Source: Gemmatimonadota bacterium (GTDB lineage Bacteria; Gemmatimonadota; Gemmatimonadetes; Longimicrobiales; Gaopeijiaceae). From it: a stretch of 64,000 nucleotides of DNA. The position numbers were made by a program, and so were the translations under genes. The stretch's first letter is position 1. Each line of letters starts with the position of its first letter. This document shows, one piece after another, positions 27,714-35,956 of this stretch. The notes beneath the pieces were generated by a model, which was not told the DNA's origin, did not search any database, and worked only from the letters and a program-made list of their open reading frames with translations. The DNA lies in the NCBI GenBank assembly GCA_030428885.1, contig JAUIEJ010000009.1, positions 124,001 to 188,000 on the forward strand, given 5' to 3'.

Positions 27714-28252
27714 ATCATCCCTGGCACGATCTGACGGCCGGTCCCCGAGCGCCCCAGGAGATCCACGCGTACGTGGAGATCCCCCGAGGCTCCCGGAACA
27801 AGTACGAACTCGACAAGGAGACGGGCCTCCTCAAGTTCGACCGACTTCTCTACTCGGCGGTGCACTACCCCGGGGACTACGGCTTCATTCCCCGGACGCT
27901 GGCGGGAGACGGCGACCCGCTCGACGTCCTGGTCATCGTCACCGAGCCGACCTTCCCCGGCTGCCTCATGGAGGTGCGCCCCGTGGGGGTGTTCCTCATG
28001 GAAGACGACAAGGGGGTGGACGAGAAGATCCTCGCCGTGCCCGTGGCCGACCCGCGACACCACGAACACCGGGTCCTGGCCCACGTCGCCTCCCACCTCC
28101 TCAAGGAGATCGAGCACTTCTTCCGGGTCTACAAGGACCTGGAGGGCAAACGCACCACGGTGCGGGGGTGGCGAGACCTGGACGACGCCCACCGGATCAT
28201 CGAAGACACCATGGAGCGGTACGCCCAGCACCACTCGGGCGAGGCCGGCTGA
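27710..28252 (+). CDS. ppa: Inorganic pyrophosphatase, family I
   Basis: A soluble 180-residue enzyme that hydrolyses pyrophosphate and so pulls biosynthetic reactions forward. Family I landmarks: I-P-R-G-S-R-N-K-Y-E near residue 24, Y-P-G-D-Y-G-F-I-P near 51, and the metal-binding signature G-D-G-D-P-L-D-V-L-V at 64-73. It begins with GTG overlapping the phzF stop. Essential in most bacteria, it is here placed after a gene with no evident functional link. Confidence 0.95.
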   Translation: MNHPWHDLTAGPRAPQEIHAYVEIPRGSRNKYELDKETGLLKFDRLLYSAVHYPGDYGFIPRTLAGDGDPLDVLVIVTEPTFPGCLMEVRPVGVFLMEDDKGVDEKILAVPVADPRHHEHRVLAHVASHLLKEIEHFFRVYKDLEGKRTTVRGWRDLDDAHRIIEDTMERYAQHHSGEAG

Positions 28253-28253
28253 C

Positions 28254-28910
28254 TCACGCCCTCCGCCGGGTCTCCAGCCCCCGCCGGGTGGACTCGGCCA
28301 GCGCGGGCAGGGCCAGCAGGTCGTCCAGATCGTCGGGGAGGGGCGCCCGGCCCATGATCCACTCGTAGACCTGGCGCACCGTCCACGGGCCCTCGCCCCG
28401 GGCGATCCGCTCCACGGCGTCGCCGGCGGTCACGGCCCCCTCCTCCACGACCCGGAAGTAGATGCCCGGCCGCCCCGCGGCACCGAAGATCTTCGGTAGA
28501 TCGGAGCGGCGGTGGAAGGCGGCGAAGGTGAGGCAGGGCTGGCGGGGCTCGCTCACCTCGAGCACGGCCGTGCCCACGCGGAAGCGGTCCCCGATGCGGA
28601 CCTCGTCCTCCAGGAGTCCCCGGGTGCTCAGGTTCTCGCCGAAGGCGCCGGGACCCACGGGTTTGTCCAGGGTCTCACTCCAGTACGGGTAGTGCTCCGC
28701 GGCGTAGCCGTACACCGCCTTGTCCACGCCACCGTGGACCTGTCGGTTGGCCTGGACGTCGCCCTCCACTCCCAGGGTGTGGACTCGGCGACGCCCGTCC
28801 ACGGGACGTTTGCCCATGGCGGTCCGGAAGGTCTTCTCCCGCCAGGCGAACTCCTCGATCCGGCCCACGTTGACGGCCACCACCTCGGCCGGCCCGGGCA
28901 GGGTCACCAT
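28254..28910 (-). CDS. MOSC-domain protein (YiiM-like)
   Basis: A 218-residue YiiM-like MOSC protein. Landmarks are G-V-E-G-D-V-Q-A-N-R-Q-V-H-G-G-V-D-K-A-V-Y-G-Y, P-G-A-F-G-E-N-L-S-T-R-G and the cysteine in S-E-P-R-Q-P-C that would bind molybdenum cofactor, followed by a YiiM-type C-terminal 3-alpha segment. YiiM-type enzymes reduce N-hydroxylated compounds with molybdopterin. The ATG at 28910 overlaps the stop of the DinB gene. The convergent ppa stop lies one base away. Confidence 0.9.
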   Translation of the reverse strand: MVTLPGPAEVVAVNVGRIEEFAWREKTFRTAMGKRPVDGRRRVHTLGVEGDVQANRQVHGGVDKAVYGYAAEHYPYWSETLDKPVGPGAFGENLSTRGLLEDEVRIGDRFRVGTAVLEVSEPRQPCLTFAAFHRRSDLPKIFGAAGRPGIYFRVVEEGAVTAGDAVERIARGEGPWTVRQVYEWIMGRAPLPDDLDDLLALPALAESTRRGLETRRRA

Positions 28911-29449
28911 CCCTTCCGCTCCCGGAGCCGGGTGACGTGGGCCACGTGGTGCCGCCCGTGCCACGCGTAGAGCTGGATCAGGGTGTCCAGGGTGATGGAC
29001 CCGATCTCGGGGTGGAGGAGCGGTCGGGCGTAGTCGGAGGCGTCCATGGCGTCGATCACCCGGATCCACCGGGTATGCACGCTCTCGAGCAGCACCAGCG
29101 ACGTCTCGATGTCGGCATGCACCCCGTCGGCCAGTTCGGCCCAGGCGCCCTCCCGGTAGGGCTTGATGGTGGGCCCGTCTTCGGTGAGGGCCAGCTTGAA
29201 CCGGATGAGAGCGTTCATGTGGCTGTCGGGGACGTGGTGCACCAACTGGCGCACGGTCCACCCTCCGGGGCGATAGGGCGTGTCGAGCTGAGCGTCGTCG
29301 AGCCCGGCCACGGCGGCCCGGAGAGCCGCAGGGGCTGCGGCGATGGCGTCCCGCCACCCTCGACGCAGCTCCGGGGTCGCGGTGTCCACGGGATCGAAGG
29401 GTCCCAGGGGGTACCGCAGATCGTCGGTGCTGTCGAGGGGAGGGGCCAT
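28904..29449 (-). CDS. DinB/YfiT-like putative metal-dependent hydrolase or thiol transferase
   Basis: A DinB-fold four-helix protein of 181 residues. The metal histidines are visible as L-V-H-H-V-P-D-S-H-M-N and Y-A-W-H-G-R-H-H-V-A-H. The N-terminus Y-P-L-G-P-F-D-P is typical of the YfiT/BstA group, some of whose members are bacillithiol S-transferases. Whether this organism makes bacillithiol cannot be judged from the window. The stop overlaps the MOSC start (ATGGTGA), so the two are coupled. Confidence 0.85.
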   Translation of the reverse strand: MAPPLDSTDDLRYPLGPFDPVDTATPELRRGWRDAIAAAPAALRAAVAGLDDAQLDTPYRPGGWTVRQLVHHVPDSHMNALIRFKLALTEDGPTIKPYREGAWAELADGVHADIETSLVLLESVHTRWIRVIDAMDASDYARPLLHPEIGSITLDTLIQLYAWHGRHHVAHVTRLRERKGW

Positions 29450-29486
29450 GGGGGACTCCGGATCCGGTCAGAGGAGGGGCGAGTCG

Positions 29487-31301
29487 TCAGTAGAACATGA
29501 CGTCGTCGACGTCGAACGTGAACGGACCCGGCCGCCCCGCCGCACCGAGGAAGACGCCCATGAGGCTCTCGGGCGTCGCCCCGGCGAAACTGGCGAAGGG
29601 GAGTTCCACGGTCTGCCACTCCCCGGTGAGTTCCCGGGACTGGAACGACGGCATCGTACCCGTTCCCTGACTGAAGACCATGACGGTCAGCGAGGTTCCC
29701 GCCTCGCCCCGCACCCGGAAGCGGACACCGGCGGCGGCCGACGCATCGGCAGGGGCCATGGGCTGGTCGCCCACGAAGAAGAGGCCCCCGGCCCAACTCG
29801 TGGCTCCGCCGCCCGCCACCTCGCCCGCGATGGTCAGATGGCCGTCCACCGGCTCCAGGGTGGCGGTGGATGATCCTCCCGCCATGCGGTCGGTGGACAC
29901 CAGCCAACCCGCGCCGAAGGCCACCGCCGTCGTGCCGTCGTCGAAGTCGCTCAGGGGGCCCGGCACCGGCAGCGCCTGCCCGGCCCGCCGGCGGGCCTCG
30001 GCCAGGCGCGCCCGGACCCCGATCAGGTCCAGGGCCCCGCCGTTGCGCCACACCGCCGCCAGGTTGCGGGTGTCGGTGATGGTGGTGGTCGGGTCGCCGT
30101 CCACCAGCACGAGATCGGCCCGGAGCCCCGACGCGATCCGTCCCCGGTCGGAGAGGCCCACCGCCTCGGCCGGGGCCGCCGTGGCGGCCGCCAACGCCTC
30201 GGCGGGGGTGAGGCCCGCCTCCACCAGGAGCTCCAGCTCCCGGTGGATCGACAGGCCGTGGGCCGTGCCCGGGTTGGGGGCGTCGGTTCCGGCCAGGATC
30301 GCCACGCCCGCGTCCCGGAGCTGGGCGACCACGGCGACCCCGTGGTCGAAGAGGGCCTCGGTCGACGGTCGGGGCGGATAGGCCGCCCGGATGGACGCCT
30401 CCGCCGCCGGGTCCAGGGCGTCGCCCAGCCGGGCGTCGGAAAGCTGGGCGTCGCCCTCGGTCCCGGTGGCGATGCTCCGGATCACCGTGAGGGTGGGGAC
30501 GACGAAGAGGCCCGCCTCGGCCAGGGTCTCTCCGAGGTCGGGCGCCGGGGGTCCGTCGTGGGGGGCGTGCACGAGGCCGTCGGCCCCCACGGCGGCCGCC
30601 CGCCGAGCGTGGTCCCGGGTCGCCACGTGGACCAGGGCCGGTCGGTCGGCGTCGTGGGCCGCATCGATGACCGCCGCCGCCGTGAGCTCGTCGAGGGTGG
30701 GCAGGGCCATGCCGTAGGTGCTCCCGTCCTCCCAGACGATCTTGATCCAGTCGGCGCCCGCGTCCACGCGGGCGGCCACGAACGCCTCTGCATCGGCCGG
30801 CCCCGTGAGGGTGGGGATCGTCAGCCCGAACTGGGTGCCGTGGCCGCCGGGGGCGGTGGCCAGGACGCCGGCGCTGAACAGGTCGGCTCGATGGGTCACG
30901 TCGCCGGCGGCCTGGGCGGCCCGCATCTGCCCGGCGAACCCCTCGTCGGTGAACTGATCCAGCTCGGTGGTAACCCCCCAGGCCAGGGCCTCCCGCAGGT
31001 GGGCGTCGGAAAACACGTGGGTGTGGGCGTCGATCAGGCCCGGCAGGAGGGTGCGCCCCGCCCCGTCCACCACCACCGCCTCGTCCGGCACCTCCACCCC
31101 GACCCCGGCCTCGACGATCCGGCCGTGGGCGAACACCACGGTCCATCCCTCGTGGGCGGCGCGGCCGTCGAAGACGCGCACGTCCCGGATGGCCACGGTC
31201 TCGCCGTCCCGTCCCGACGGGGGGGCGGGAAGCTGGGCGGCTGCGGTGGCCGCGAGGCTCGCGACGAGCCCCGCGGCCACCACGGCGGCCTCGGCCTTCA
31301 C
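29487..31301 (-). CDS. Secreted amidohydrolase fused to a CIA30-like domain
   Basis: A 604-residue fusion. After a signal peptide (A-A-V-V-A-A-G-L-V-A-S-L-A-A-T-A-A-A-Q) comes an amidohydrolase domain (about 40-410) with metal HxH in L-I-D-A-H-T-H, the lysine in W-I-K-I-V, histidines in L-V-H-V-A and V-H-A-P-H-D, and the aspartate in A-G-T-D-A-P. The last 160 residues form a beta-sandwich resembling CIA30/NADH-complex-assembly domains (F-D-D-G-T-T-A-V near its start, F-D-V-D-D-V at the end), which may bind ligand or polymer. The GTG at 31301 overlaps the padR stop (GTGA) and has GGAG eight bases upstream, so the pair forms an operon with a regulator. Confidence 0.82.
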   Translation of the reverse strand: MKAEAAVVAAGLVASLAATAAAQLPAPPSGRDGETVAIRDVRVFDGRAAHEGWTVVFAHGRIVEAGVGVEVPDEAVVVDGAGRTLLPGLIDAHTHVFSDAHLREALAWGVTTELDQFTDEGFAGQMRAAQAAGDVTHRADLFSAGVLATAPGGHGTQFGLTIPTLTGPADAEAFVAARVDAGADWIKIVWEDGSTYGMALPTLDELTAAAVIDAAHDADRPALVHVATRDHARRAAAVGADGLVHAPHDGPPAPDLGETLAEAGLFVVPTLTVIRSIATGTEGDAQLSDARLGDALDPAAEASIRAAYPPRPSTEALFDHGVAVVAQLRDAGVAILAGTDAPNPGTAHGLSIHRELELLVEAGLTPAEALAAATAAPAEAVGLSDRGRIASGLRADLVLVDGDPTTTITDTRNLAAVWRNGGALDLIGVRARLAEARRRAGQALPVPGPLSDFDDGTTAVAFGAGWLVSTDRMAGGSSTATLEPVDGHLTIAGEVAGGGATSWAGGLFFVGDQPMAPADASAAAGVRFRVRGEAGTSLTVMVFSQGTGTMPSFQSRELTGEWQTVELPFASFAGATPESLMGVFLGAAGRPGPFTFDVDDVMFY

Positions 31302-31867
31302 GCCCGAGACTCCTTCGACGCGGCAGGCGCGTCCACCAGGTCGTCGATGTCCCGCCGCGCCCGGTTCAGGATCTCCACCACCCGGTCGGCCGTCTCCTGG
31401 GTCGTGGACCCGGCGCCGAAGGCCGACTTGGCCAGGCGCCCCACGGCCATGGCCACCTCCACCGTGTCGGGCCCCATGCGGCAGCCCCACTCCTTCCAGC
31501 GGTCGGCTCGGCTCCAGATGCCCGACACCCGGTCGTCGGCCTCGCCCACTTCGGCCCGACCCGCATCGGTAATGCGGTAGACCTTCTTCCCGTCCTCTTC
31601 GGCCGACCGGACCTTGCCCTCGTCCTCGAGCTGCTGGAGCACGGGGTAGATGGTGCCGGCGCTCGCCTTGTACAGCCCCCCCGAACGCTCCTCGAGGCGC
31701 TTCATGAGGTCGTACCCGTGACCCGGCGCCTCGGCCAGGAGGGAGAGGAGGGCCAAGCGCACCTCGCCGGACCGGAAGAAGCCCCGACGGGGACCGCGGC
31801 CCCGGCCGCGCGGCCCCTCGGGCCCGAAGCCAGGGAAGTCGAAGGGAAAACCCCAGGACCAGTTCAT
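31298..31867 (-). CDS. PadR-family regulator of the amidohydrolase operon
   Basis: A 189-residue regulator. The winged helix begins near residue 35 (R-L-A-L-L-S-L-L-A-E-A-P-G-H-G-Y-D-L-M-K-R-L), with the PadR signature S-A-G-T-I-Y-P-V-L-Q-Q-L-E-D-E-G and wing K-K-V-Y-R-I-T. A glycine/aromatic-rich leader (M-N-W-S-W-G-F-P-F-D-F) precedes it, and a C-terminal dimerisation helix follows. The ATG at 31867 is preferred over upstream codons because GGAG lies six bases ahead. Small ligands release PadR proteins from DNA; here the natural candidates are the amidohydrolase substrate or product. Confidence 0.9.
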   Translation of the reverse strand: MNWSWGFPFDFPGFGPEGPRGRGRGPRRGFFRSGEVRLALLSLLAEAPGHGYDLMKRLEERSGGLYKASAGTIYPVLQQLEDEGKVRSAEEDGKKVYRITDAGRAEVGEADDRVSGIWSRADRWKEWGCRMGPDTVEVAMAVGRLAKSAFGAGSTTQETADRVVEILNRARRDIDDLVDAPAASKESRA

Positions 31868-31876
31868 GAGTCGCTC

Positions 31877-31894
31877 CACATGAAGTGAGATGTG
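31877..31894. promoter_or_regulatory. Inverted repeat upstream of padR (probable PadR operator)
   Basis: CACAT and ATGTG are separated by eight bases, between the probable -10 (TATATT on the reverse strand, 31906-31901) and the start codon. The spacing and ATGTG/CACAT content resemble known PadR operators. A second symmetric site, TATCG-CA-CGATA, lies at 31905-31916. Confidence 0.55.
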
Positions 31895-31933
31895 TGTCGG
31901 AATATATCGCACGATACACCCTACGCACGAAAG

Positions 31934-31964
31934 ACCCCGGGAGGTTTCAGCCACCTCCCGGGGT
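31934..31964 (-). terminator. Terminator of the 32-34.6 kb permease gene
   Basis: ACCCCGGGAGGT (31934-31945) and ACCTCCCGGGGT (31953-31964) pair over 12 bases with a 7-base loop; read on the reverse strand the hairpin is followed by CTTTCG. It lies 55 bases beyond the permease stop and just before the padR promoter. Confidence 0.75.
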
Positions 31965-32018
31965 TCGGCCGGCGCCGGCCCGGCGCCCGTGCCCGACCGG
32001 TGCGGTGCCCCGCTTCGG

Positions 32019-34610
32019 TCAGTCGTCCCGGAGGATCGTCACGGGATCGAGGCGTCCCGCCCGGAGGGCCGGGCGGAGGCAGGCCGCCACCGCCACCGTC
32101 ACCAGAATCGCCGCGACGCCTCCCAGCGTGGGGAGATCCACCGGCTCCACGCCGAAGAGCAGGTCCGACACGGCCCGGGCCGCGGGCACGGCGCACAGGA
32201 GTCCCAGAGCCACTCCGGCCACGGCCATGGCCAGGGCTCGCCAAAGCACGGTGCCCACCACCGCCTCCCGACGGGCGCCCAGCGCCAGCCGCACCCCCAT
32301 CTCCCGGGAGCGGAGCCGGACCGTGTAGGCCACCACCCCGTAGATCCCCGCCGCCGCCAGGACCAGGGCCACCGCGGCGAACGCCCCCAGGAGGATGGCG
32401 TAGAGACGCTCCGCCGCCGTGGCGTCGGCCACCAGTTCGTCCACCGCGAACACGCCCTGGGGCGGAAGGAGGGGGTCGGCCCCCACCAGGATCGATTCCA
32501 TGGCCGTCTTCAGGGCCTCGGGGTCTCCCGTGGTGCGGGCCACCACGGTCATGTACCCCCACCCCACGTGGAACTTGGGAAAGAAAAGTTCGGGGCGAGG
32601 TCCCTCCCGGGGGCCGTAGAACCGGGTGTCCTCCACCACCCCCACCACCTCGCTGAACCCATCCTGACGCCACACCGACTGGACCTGCTGGCCCACGGCG
32701 TCCTGGTCGGGCCAGAGCAGTTCGGCCAGGGCTCGATTCACCACGGCCACCATGGGCCCGCCCCGATCCGAGGGCTCGAGGAATCGACCCGCCACCAGGC
32801 GGTATCCCATGGTCTGCATCACCGCCTCGTCCACCATGCGGAAGTCGGCCTGGGGGGCCTCGCCCCACCCCGTGGCGGGGTCGGCCCGGGTGGGGAGGTC
32901 GAAGTTGGCCGCCACCGGGTCCATGGGGAGCGCGCTGGTGGCGCCGGCGCCCGTCACCCCGGGCAGGGCCCGGATCTCGTCGAGCACCCGGTCGAAGTAG
33001 GCCGTCTCGGCCGGGCGGTCGGGATACCGCTGACCGCTCAGCGACACCCGGGCCGCCACCAGACCCTGGGGCTGGAAACCCAGGTCCACCGAGGCCACCT
33101 CCCGGGCGGTGCGCACCAGGAGGCCGGCCCCCACCAGGAGCACCACCGTGGTGGCGAGCTGCAGCACCACCAGGGCGTGACGTCCCCGGAGCGCCGGCCC
33201 CGCGCCGGCGGCCCCCCGGGCCACGCCGGCCACGGCCGACTCGGCCCCCCGAAACGCCGGGACCACCCCCACCGCCACCGCCGTTCCCAGCACCGCCAGG
33301 AGGGCGAAGGCCACCGTGGGGCCGTCCATGCCGCTCCCGAGGGTCCGGGGCAGAACCGCCACGTCCAGGCCGGCGATCCAGCGGCGGGCCGCCGCCGCGC
33401 ATACCACGCCGCCGAGGCCGCCCGCCAGGGCCAGGACCCCGCTCTCCACCAGACGCAGGCGCACCAGGGCCCCGCGCCCCGCCCCCAGGGCCGCCCGCAC
33501 CGCCATTTCCCGGCGCCCGTCGGCGGCCCGCACCGAGAAGAGGTTGGCGGCATTCACCACGGCCACGAGCCAGAGGAGACCCACCGCCGCCAGGGCCATG
33601 AGCAGCCGGGGCCGAACGTCGCCCAGCACCCACTCGTCCAGGGCCACGGCCGTGGCCGACCACCCCCGGGCCGAGGCGGGATAGGTCTCGGCGATGGCCT
33701 CGGTGAGCCGAGCCACCTCCGCGGCGGCCTCCACCGCCGTGGCGCCGGTGGCCAGGCGGGCCAGGGTGGCCACGGTGCGGCTGCCCCGGTTGGTGGGATC
33801 GGCGGGCATCAGGGCCGAGGGCACGAAGAGGTCGGCGTCGGTTCCGATGATCTCGATCCGGGGGGGCAACACCCCGACGATCTCCCGCCCCACCCCGTCC
33901 ACGGGAATCGACCGACCCACCACGGCGGGATCGCCGCCGAAGCGGCGCTGCCAGAGGTCGAACGAGATCATGAGGGTGGTGGCCGGGGCACCCACCACTT
34001 CGTCGTCGGTGCGAAGGGGGCGGCCCACCACGGGGCGCAGTCCCAGCAATTCCACCGCCGACCCGGTGATCTCCACCGACAGGACTTCCTCGGGCCGATC
34101 CGGGTCCTCCCAGGTGCGGGACCCCCACTCCCAGCCCCCCAGGGCCTCCACCGAGGCGAGATCCCGGCGCCAATCCTGCCAGGTGCCCGCCGAGGTGGGC
34201 TGATCGACGATGCCCTGCTCGGTCTGGAACTCCCGGAGCATCACCAGGGACTCGGGGGCCGGCACGTCCAGGGGCCGGAGGAGCACGTCCCACACCACCC
34301 CGAAGACCGACACCGTGGCCCCCAGCGCCAGCGCCAGGGTGACGATCACCGCCCCGGTGAAGGCCGGCGCCCGGCGGAGCCCCCGGAGCGCCTGTCGCAG
34401 GTCGCCCCGGATCCCTCCGGGAAGGCCGTTCCCGGGCACCGCCACGGCCCGGGTGGCGCGCTCCACCCGGTCCGGATCCCCGAATCGTCGCAGAGCCTCG
34501 ACCCGGGCCTCGTCGGGGTCCCACCCCCGGGCCTCGAGATGGGCCCGGAGCTCGTCGAGATGATGGCTCACCTCGTCGCGGATCCGCCCTTCGTCGCGGT
34601 CGAGAGCCAT
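32019..34610 (-). CDS. MacB/FtsX-type ABC permease with prefix domain (PadR partner)
   Basis: An 863-residue permease. The N-terminal 50 residues are a permease-prefix domain (D-E-V-S-H-H-L-D-E-L-R-A-H-L-E-A-R-G-W-D), then a first membrane helix, a MacB-like periplasmic domain with several L-G-A-T and G-V-V-W features, and FtsX blocks near 330-470 and 730-850. It starts with ATG at 34610, one base after the stop of the PadR gene, so translation of the two should be linked. This prefix-domain permease plus PadR pair is a recurrent unit in Acidobacteriota and Gemmatimonadota. Transported molecule unknown; no ATPase neighbour. Confidence 0.87.
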   Translation of the reverse strand: MALDRDEGRIRDEVSHHLDELRAHLEARGWDPDEARVEALRRFGDPDRVERATRAVAVPGNGLPGGIRGDLRQALRGLRRAPAFTGAVIVTLALALGATVSVFGVVWDVLLRPLDVPAPESLVMLREFQTEQGIVDQPTSAGTWQDWRRDLASVEALGGWEWGSRTWEDPDRPEEVLSVEITGSAVELLGLRPVVGRPLRTDDEVVGAPATTLMISFDLWQRRFGGDPAVVGRSIPVDGVGREIVGVLPPRIEIIGTDADLFVPSALMPADPTNRGSRTVATLARLATGATAVEAAAEVARLTEAIAETYPASARGWSATAVALDEWVLGDVRPRLLMALAAVGLLWLVAVVNAANLFSVRAADGRREMAVRAALGAGRGALVRLRLVESGVLALAGGLGGVVCAAAARRWIAGLDVAVLPRTLGSGMDGPTVAFALLAVLGTAVAVGVVPAFRGAESAVAGVARGAAGAGPALRGRHALVVLQLATTVVLLVGAGLLVRTAREVASVDLGFQPQGLVAARVSLSGQRYPDRPAETAYFDRVLDEIRALPGVTGAGATSALPMDPVAANFDLPTRADPATGWGEAPQADFRMVDEAVMQTMGYRLVAGRFLEPSDRGGPMVAVVNRALAELLWPDQDAVGQQVQSVWRQDGFSEVVGVVEDTRFYGPREGPRPELFFPKFHVGWGYMTVVARTTGDPEALKTAMESILVGADPLLPPQGVFAVDELVADATAAERLYAILLGAFAAVALVLAAAGIYGVVAYTVRLRSREMGVRLALGARREAVVGTVLWRALAMAVAGVALGLLCAVPAARAVSDLLFGVEPVDLPTLGGVAAILVTVAVAACLRPALRAGRLDPVTILRDD

Positions 34611-34611
34611 G

Positions 34612-34953
34612 TCACCGACCCTCCGCTTCCAGAACCTGGCGCACGGCCCAGGACGACCCCTCCCACCGGGCCACCTGGCGCTGGAGCTCGGCCGAGCCGT
34701 CGGCGGTGGGACGATACACCCGGGCCCGTCTCCCGTGTTCGGTGCGCTGCCACTCGGACACGAGCCAGCCGCGCTTCTCCATCCGGTGGAGGGCGGGGTA
34801 GAGGGCGCCTTCCTCCACACTGAGCCGGTCGCCGGTGACGCCCTCGATCCAGCGGGCCACCCCGAAGCCGTGGAGGGGCGCGCCGTGCACCGCCTTGAGG
34901 ATCAACATCTCCAGCGTGCCCGGAAGCAGATCCACCCGCCCGTCGTCCCCCAT
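34612..34953 (-). CDS. PadR-family regulator of the adjacent permease
   Basis: A compact 113-residue PadR-like protein. It has L-P-G-T-L-E-M-L-I-L-K-A-V-H at the start, the helix-turn-helix with G-F-G-V-A-R-W-I, then V-E-E-G-A-L-Y-P-A-L-H-R-M-E-K-R-G-W (the PadR signature) and a wing R-A-R-V-Y-R-P. Its ATG has G-G-G-A-G-G-G-G just upstream. Repeated TTAGGGT elements fill the promoter, so autoregulation is likely. It controls the permease gene that begins one base after its stop. Confidence 0.9.
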   Translation of the reverse strand: MGDDGRVDLLPGTLEMLILKAVHGAPLHGFGVARWIEGVTGDRLSVEEGALYPALHRMEKRGWLVSEWQRTEHGRRARVYRPTADGSAELQRQVARWEGSSWAVRQVLEAEGR

Positions 34954-34970
34954 GTCCCCTCCCTGCGGAG

Positions 34971-35014
34971 TTACCCTAACCGATTTAGGGTCAACCCTAA
35001 GGCGGTTACCCTAA
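34971..35014. promoter_or_regulatory. Clustered ACCCTAA/TTAGGGT half-sites upstream of PadR
   Basis: ACCCTAA occurs at 34973-34979, 34994-35000 and 35008-35014, with the inverted TTAGGGT at 34985-34991. The first and the inverted copy form an inverted repeat with five bases between, and TTACCCTAA is repeated exactly (34971 and 35006). On the reverse strand a TTGACC lies within the cluster (34994-34989), suggesting that the repeats overlap the promoter. Confidence 0.65.
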
Positions 35015-35018
35015 GCGG

Positions 35019-35936
35019 TCAAGGGTAGGAGGTCCGGCGCTCCCGCAGGTGGTCCTCCAGTTCCTCGAGAGTCCGGGGCCAGTCTTCCTTGAGGAGCCGG
35101 CTCACCGCCCGGTCGGCCAGGAGGCGCCCCCCGGTCTGACAGGTGGCGCAGTAGTTGGTCTCCCGCTCGGCGTAGACGATGCGCTGCACCGGGTCCCCGC
35201 ACCGGGGGCACGGCTCGCCGAACCGGCCGTGGACGGCCATCTCGGGGTGAAAGGCCGTGATCTTCTCAGGGAACCGGTCGCCGGTCTCCTCGGCCAGACG
35301 AGCGGTCCAACTCCGGAGGTTGTCCACCACGGCGACCCGGATCGCCTCGATGTCGGCGTCGGAGAGGTGGGCCGTGCGTTGGACCGGCGACAGGCCCGCG
35401 GCCCACAGGATCTCGTCGGAGTGGGCGTTGCCGATCCCACTGAGGATGCGGGGGTCGGTGAGGGCCCGCTTCAGGGTCCGGTTCTCCCGGCGGAGGGCCG
35501 CGGCGAACGCCGACGGCGTGGCCTCCAGGGGCTCCAGGCCTCCCGGATCGTGGGCGGCCAGGGCGTCCTCGCCCCGCACCAGGTGGAGCGACGCCTTCTT
35601 CTGCTTGCCCCGCTCCGTGAGGAAGTAGCTGGCGTCGACGAAATCGAACGACGCGTGGGTGTGTTTCCGGGGCAGCGCGGTGCCGGGCTTCTTCTTGTGG
35701 AAACGACCCGTGACCATGAGGTGGATCACGAGAAAGAGGTCGCCGTCGAGCTCCCAGACGATGCGTTTCCCGATGCGGCGGAGACCCGTGACCCGCCGTC
35801 CGCCCACCGCCGACAGCGGCGGATCGAAGGTCCGCAGCAGCGACGGTGAGCGGAGGCGGACTCCCTCGAGCACCTGCCCCACGATCCGCGGACGGAACGC
35901 GTCGAGGTAGGTGACGATCTCGGGGAGTTCGGGCAC
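35019..35936 (-). CDS. mutM: Formamidopyrimidine-DNA glycosylase
   Basis: A 305-residue Fpg/Nei-family DNA repair glycosylase that removes oxidised purines such as 8-oxoguanine. The N-terminal proline and glutamate (P-E-L-P-E) form the catalytic pair, R-I-G-K-R-I-V-W-E-L supplies the H2TH-proximal strand, and the C-terminal zinc finger has C-P-R-C-G and C-A-T-C. The spacer between the two cysteine pairs is normal. It follows mscL by 20 bases on the same strand, a coupling with no obvious functional sense. There is no 8-oxo-dGTPase or mutY next to it. Identification is firm at family level; MutM versus Nei is decided only by the overall fit. Confidence 0.87.
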   Translation of the reverse strand: MPELPEIVTYLDAFRPRIVGQVLEGVRLRSPSLLRTFDPPLSAVGGRRVTGLRRIGKRIVWELDGDLFLVIHLMVTGRFHKKKPGTALPRKHTHASFDFVDASYFLTERGKQKKASLHLVRGEDALAAHDPGGLEPLEATPSAFAAALRRENRTLKRALTDPRILSGIGNAHSDEILWAAGLSPVQRTAHLSDADIEAIRVAVVDNLRSWTARLAEETGDRFPEKITAFHPEMAVHGRFGEPCPRCGDPVQRIVYAERETNYCATCQTGGRLLADRAVSRLLKEDWPRTLEELEDHLRERRTSYP

Positions 35937-35956
35937 GGAGGAACGAACCTCCTACG

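Noticed and set aside
31890-34823. 977-codon forward frame antisense to the permease
   Set aside because: A His/Pro/Gly-rich translation typical of antisense high-GC DNA; the reverse strand encodes a full FtsX-type permease with PadR.
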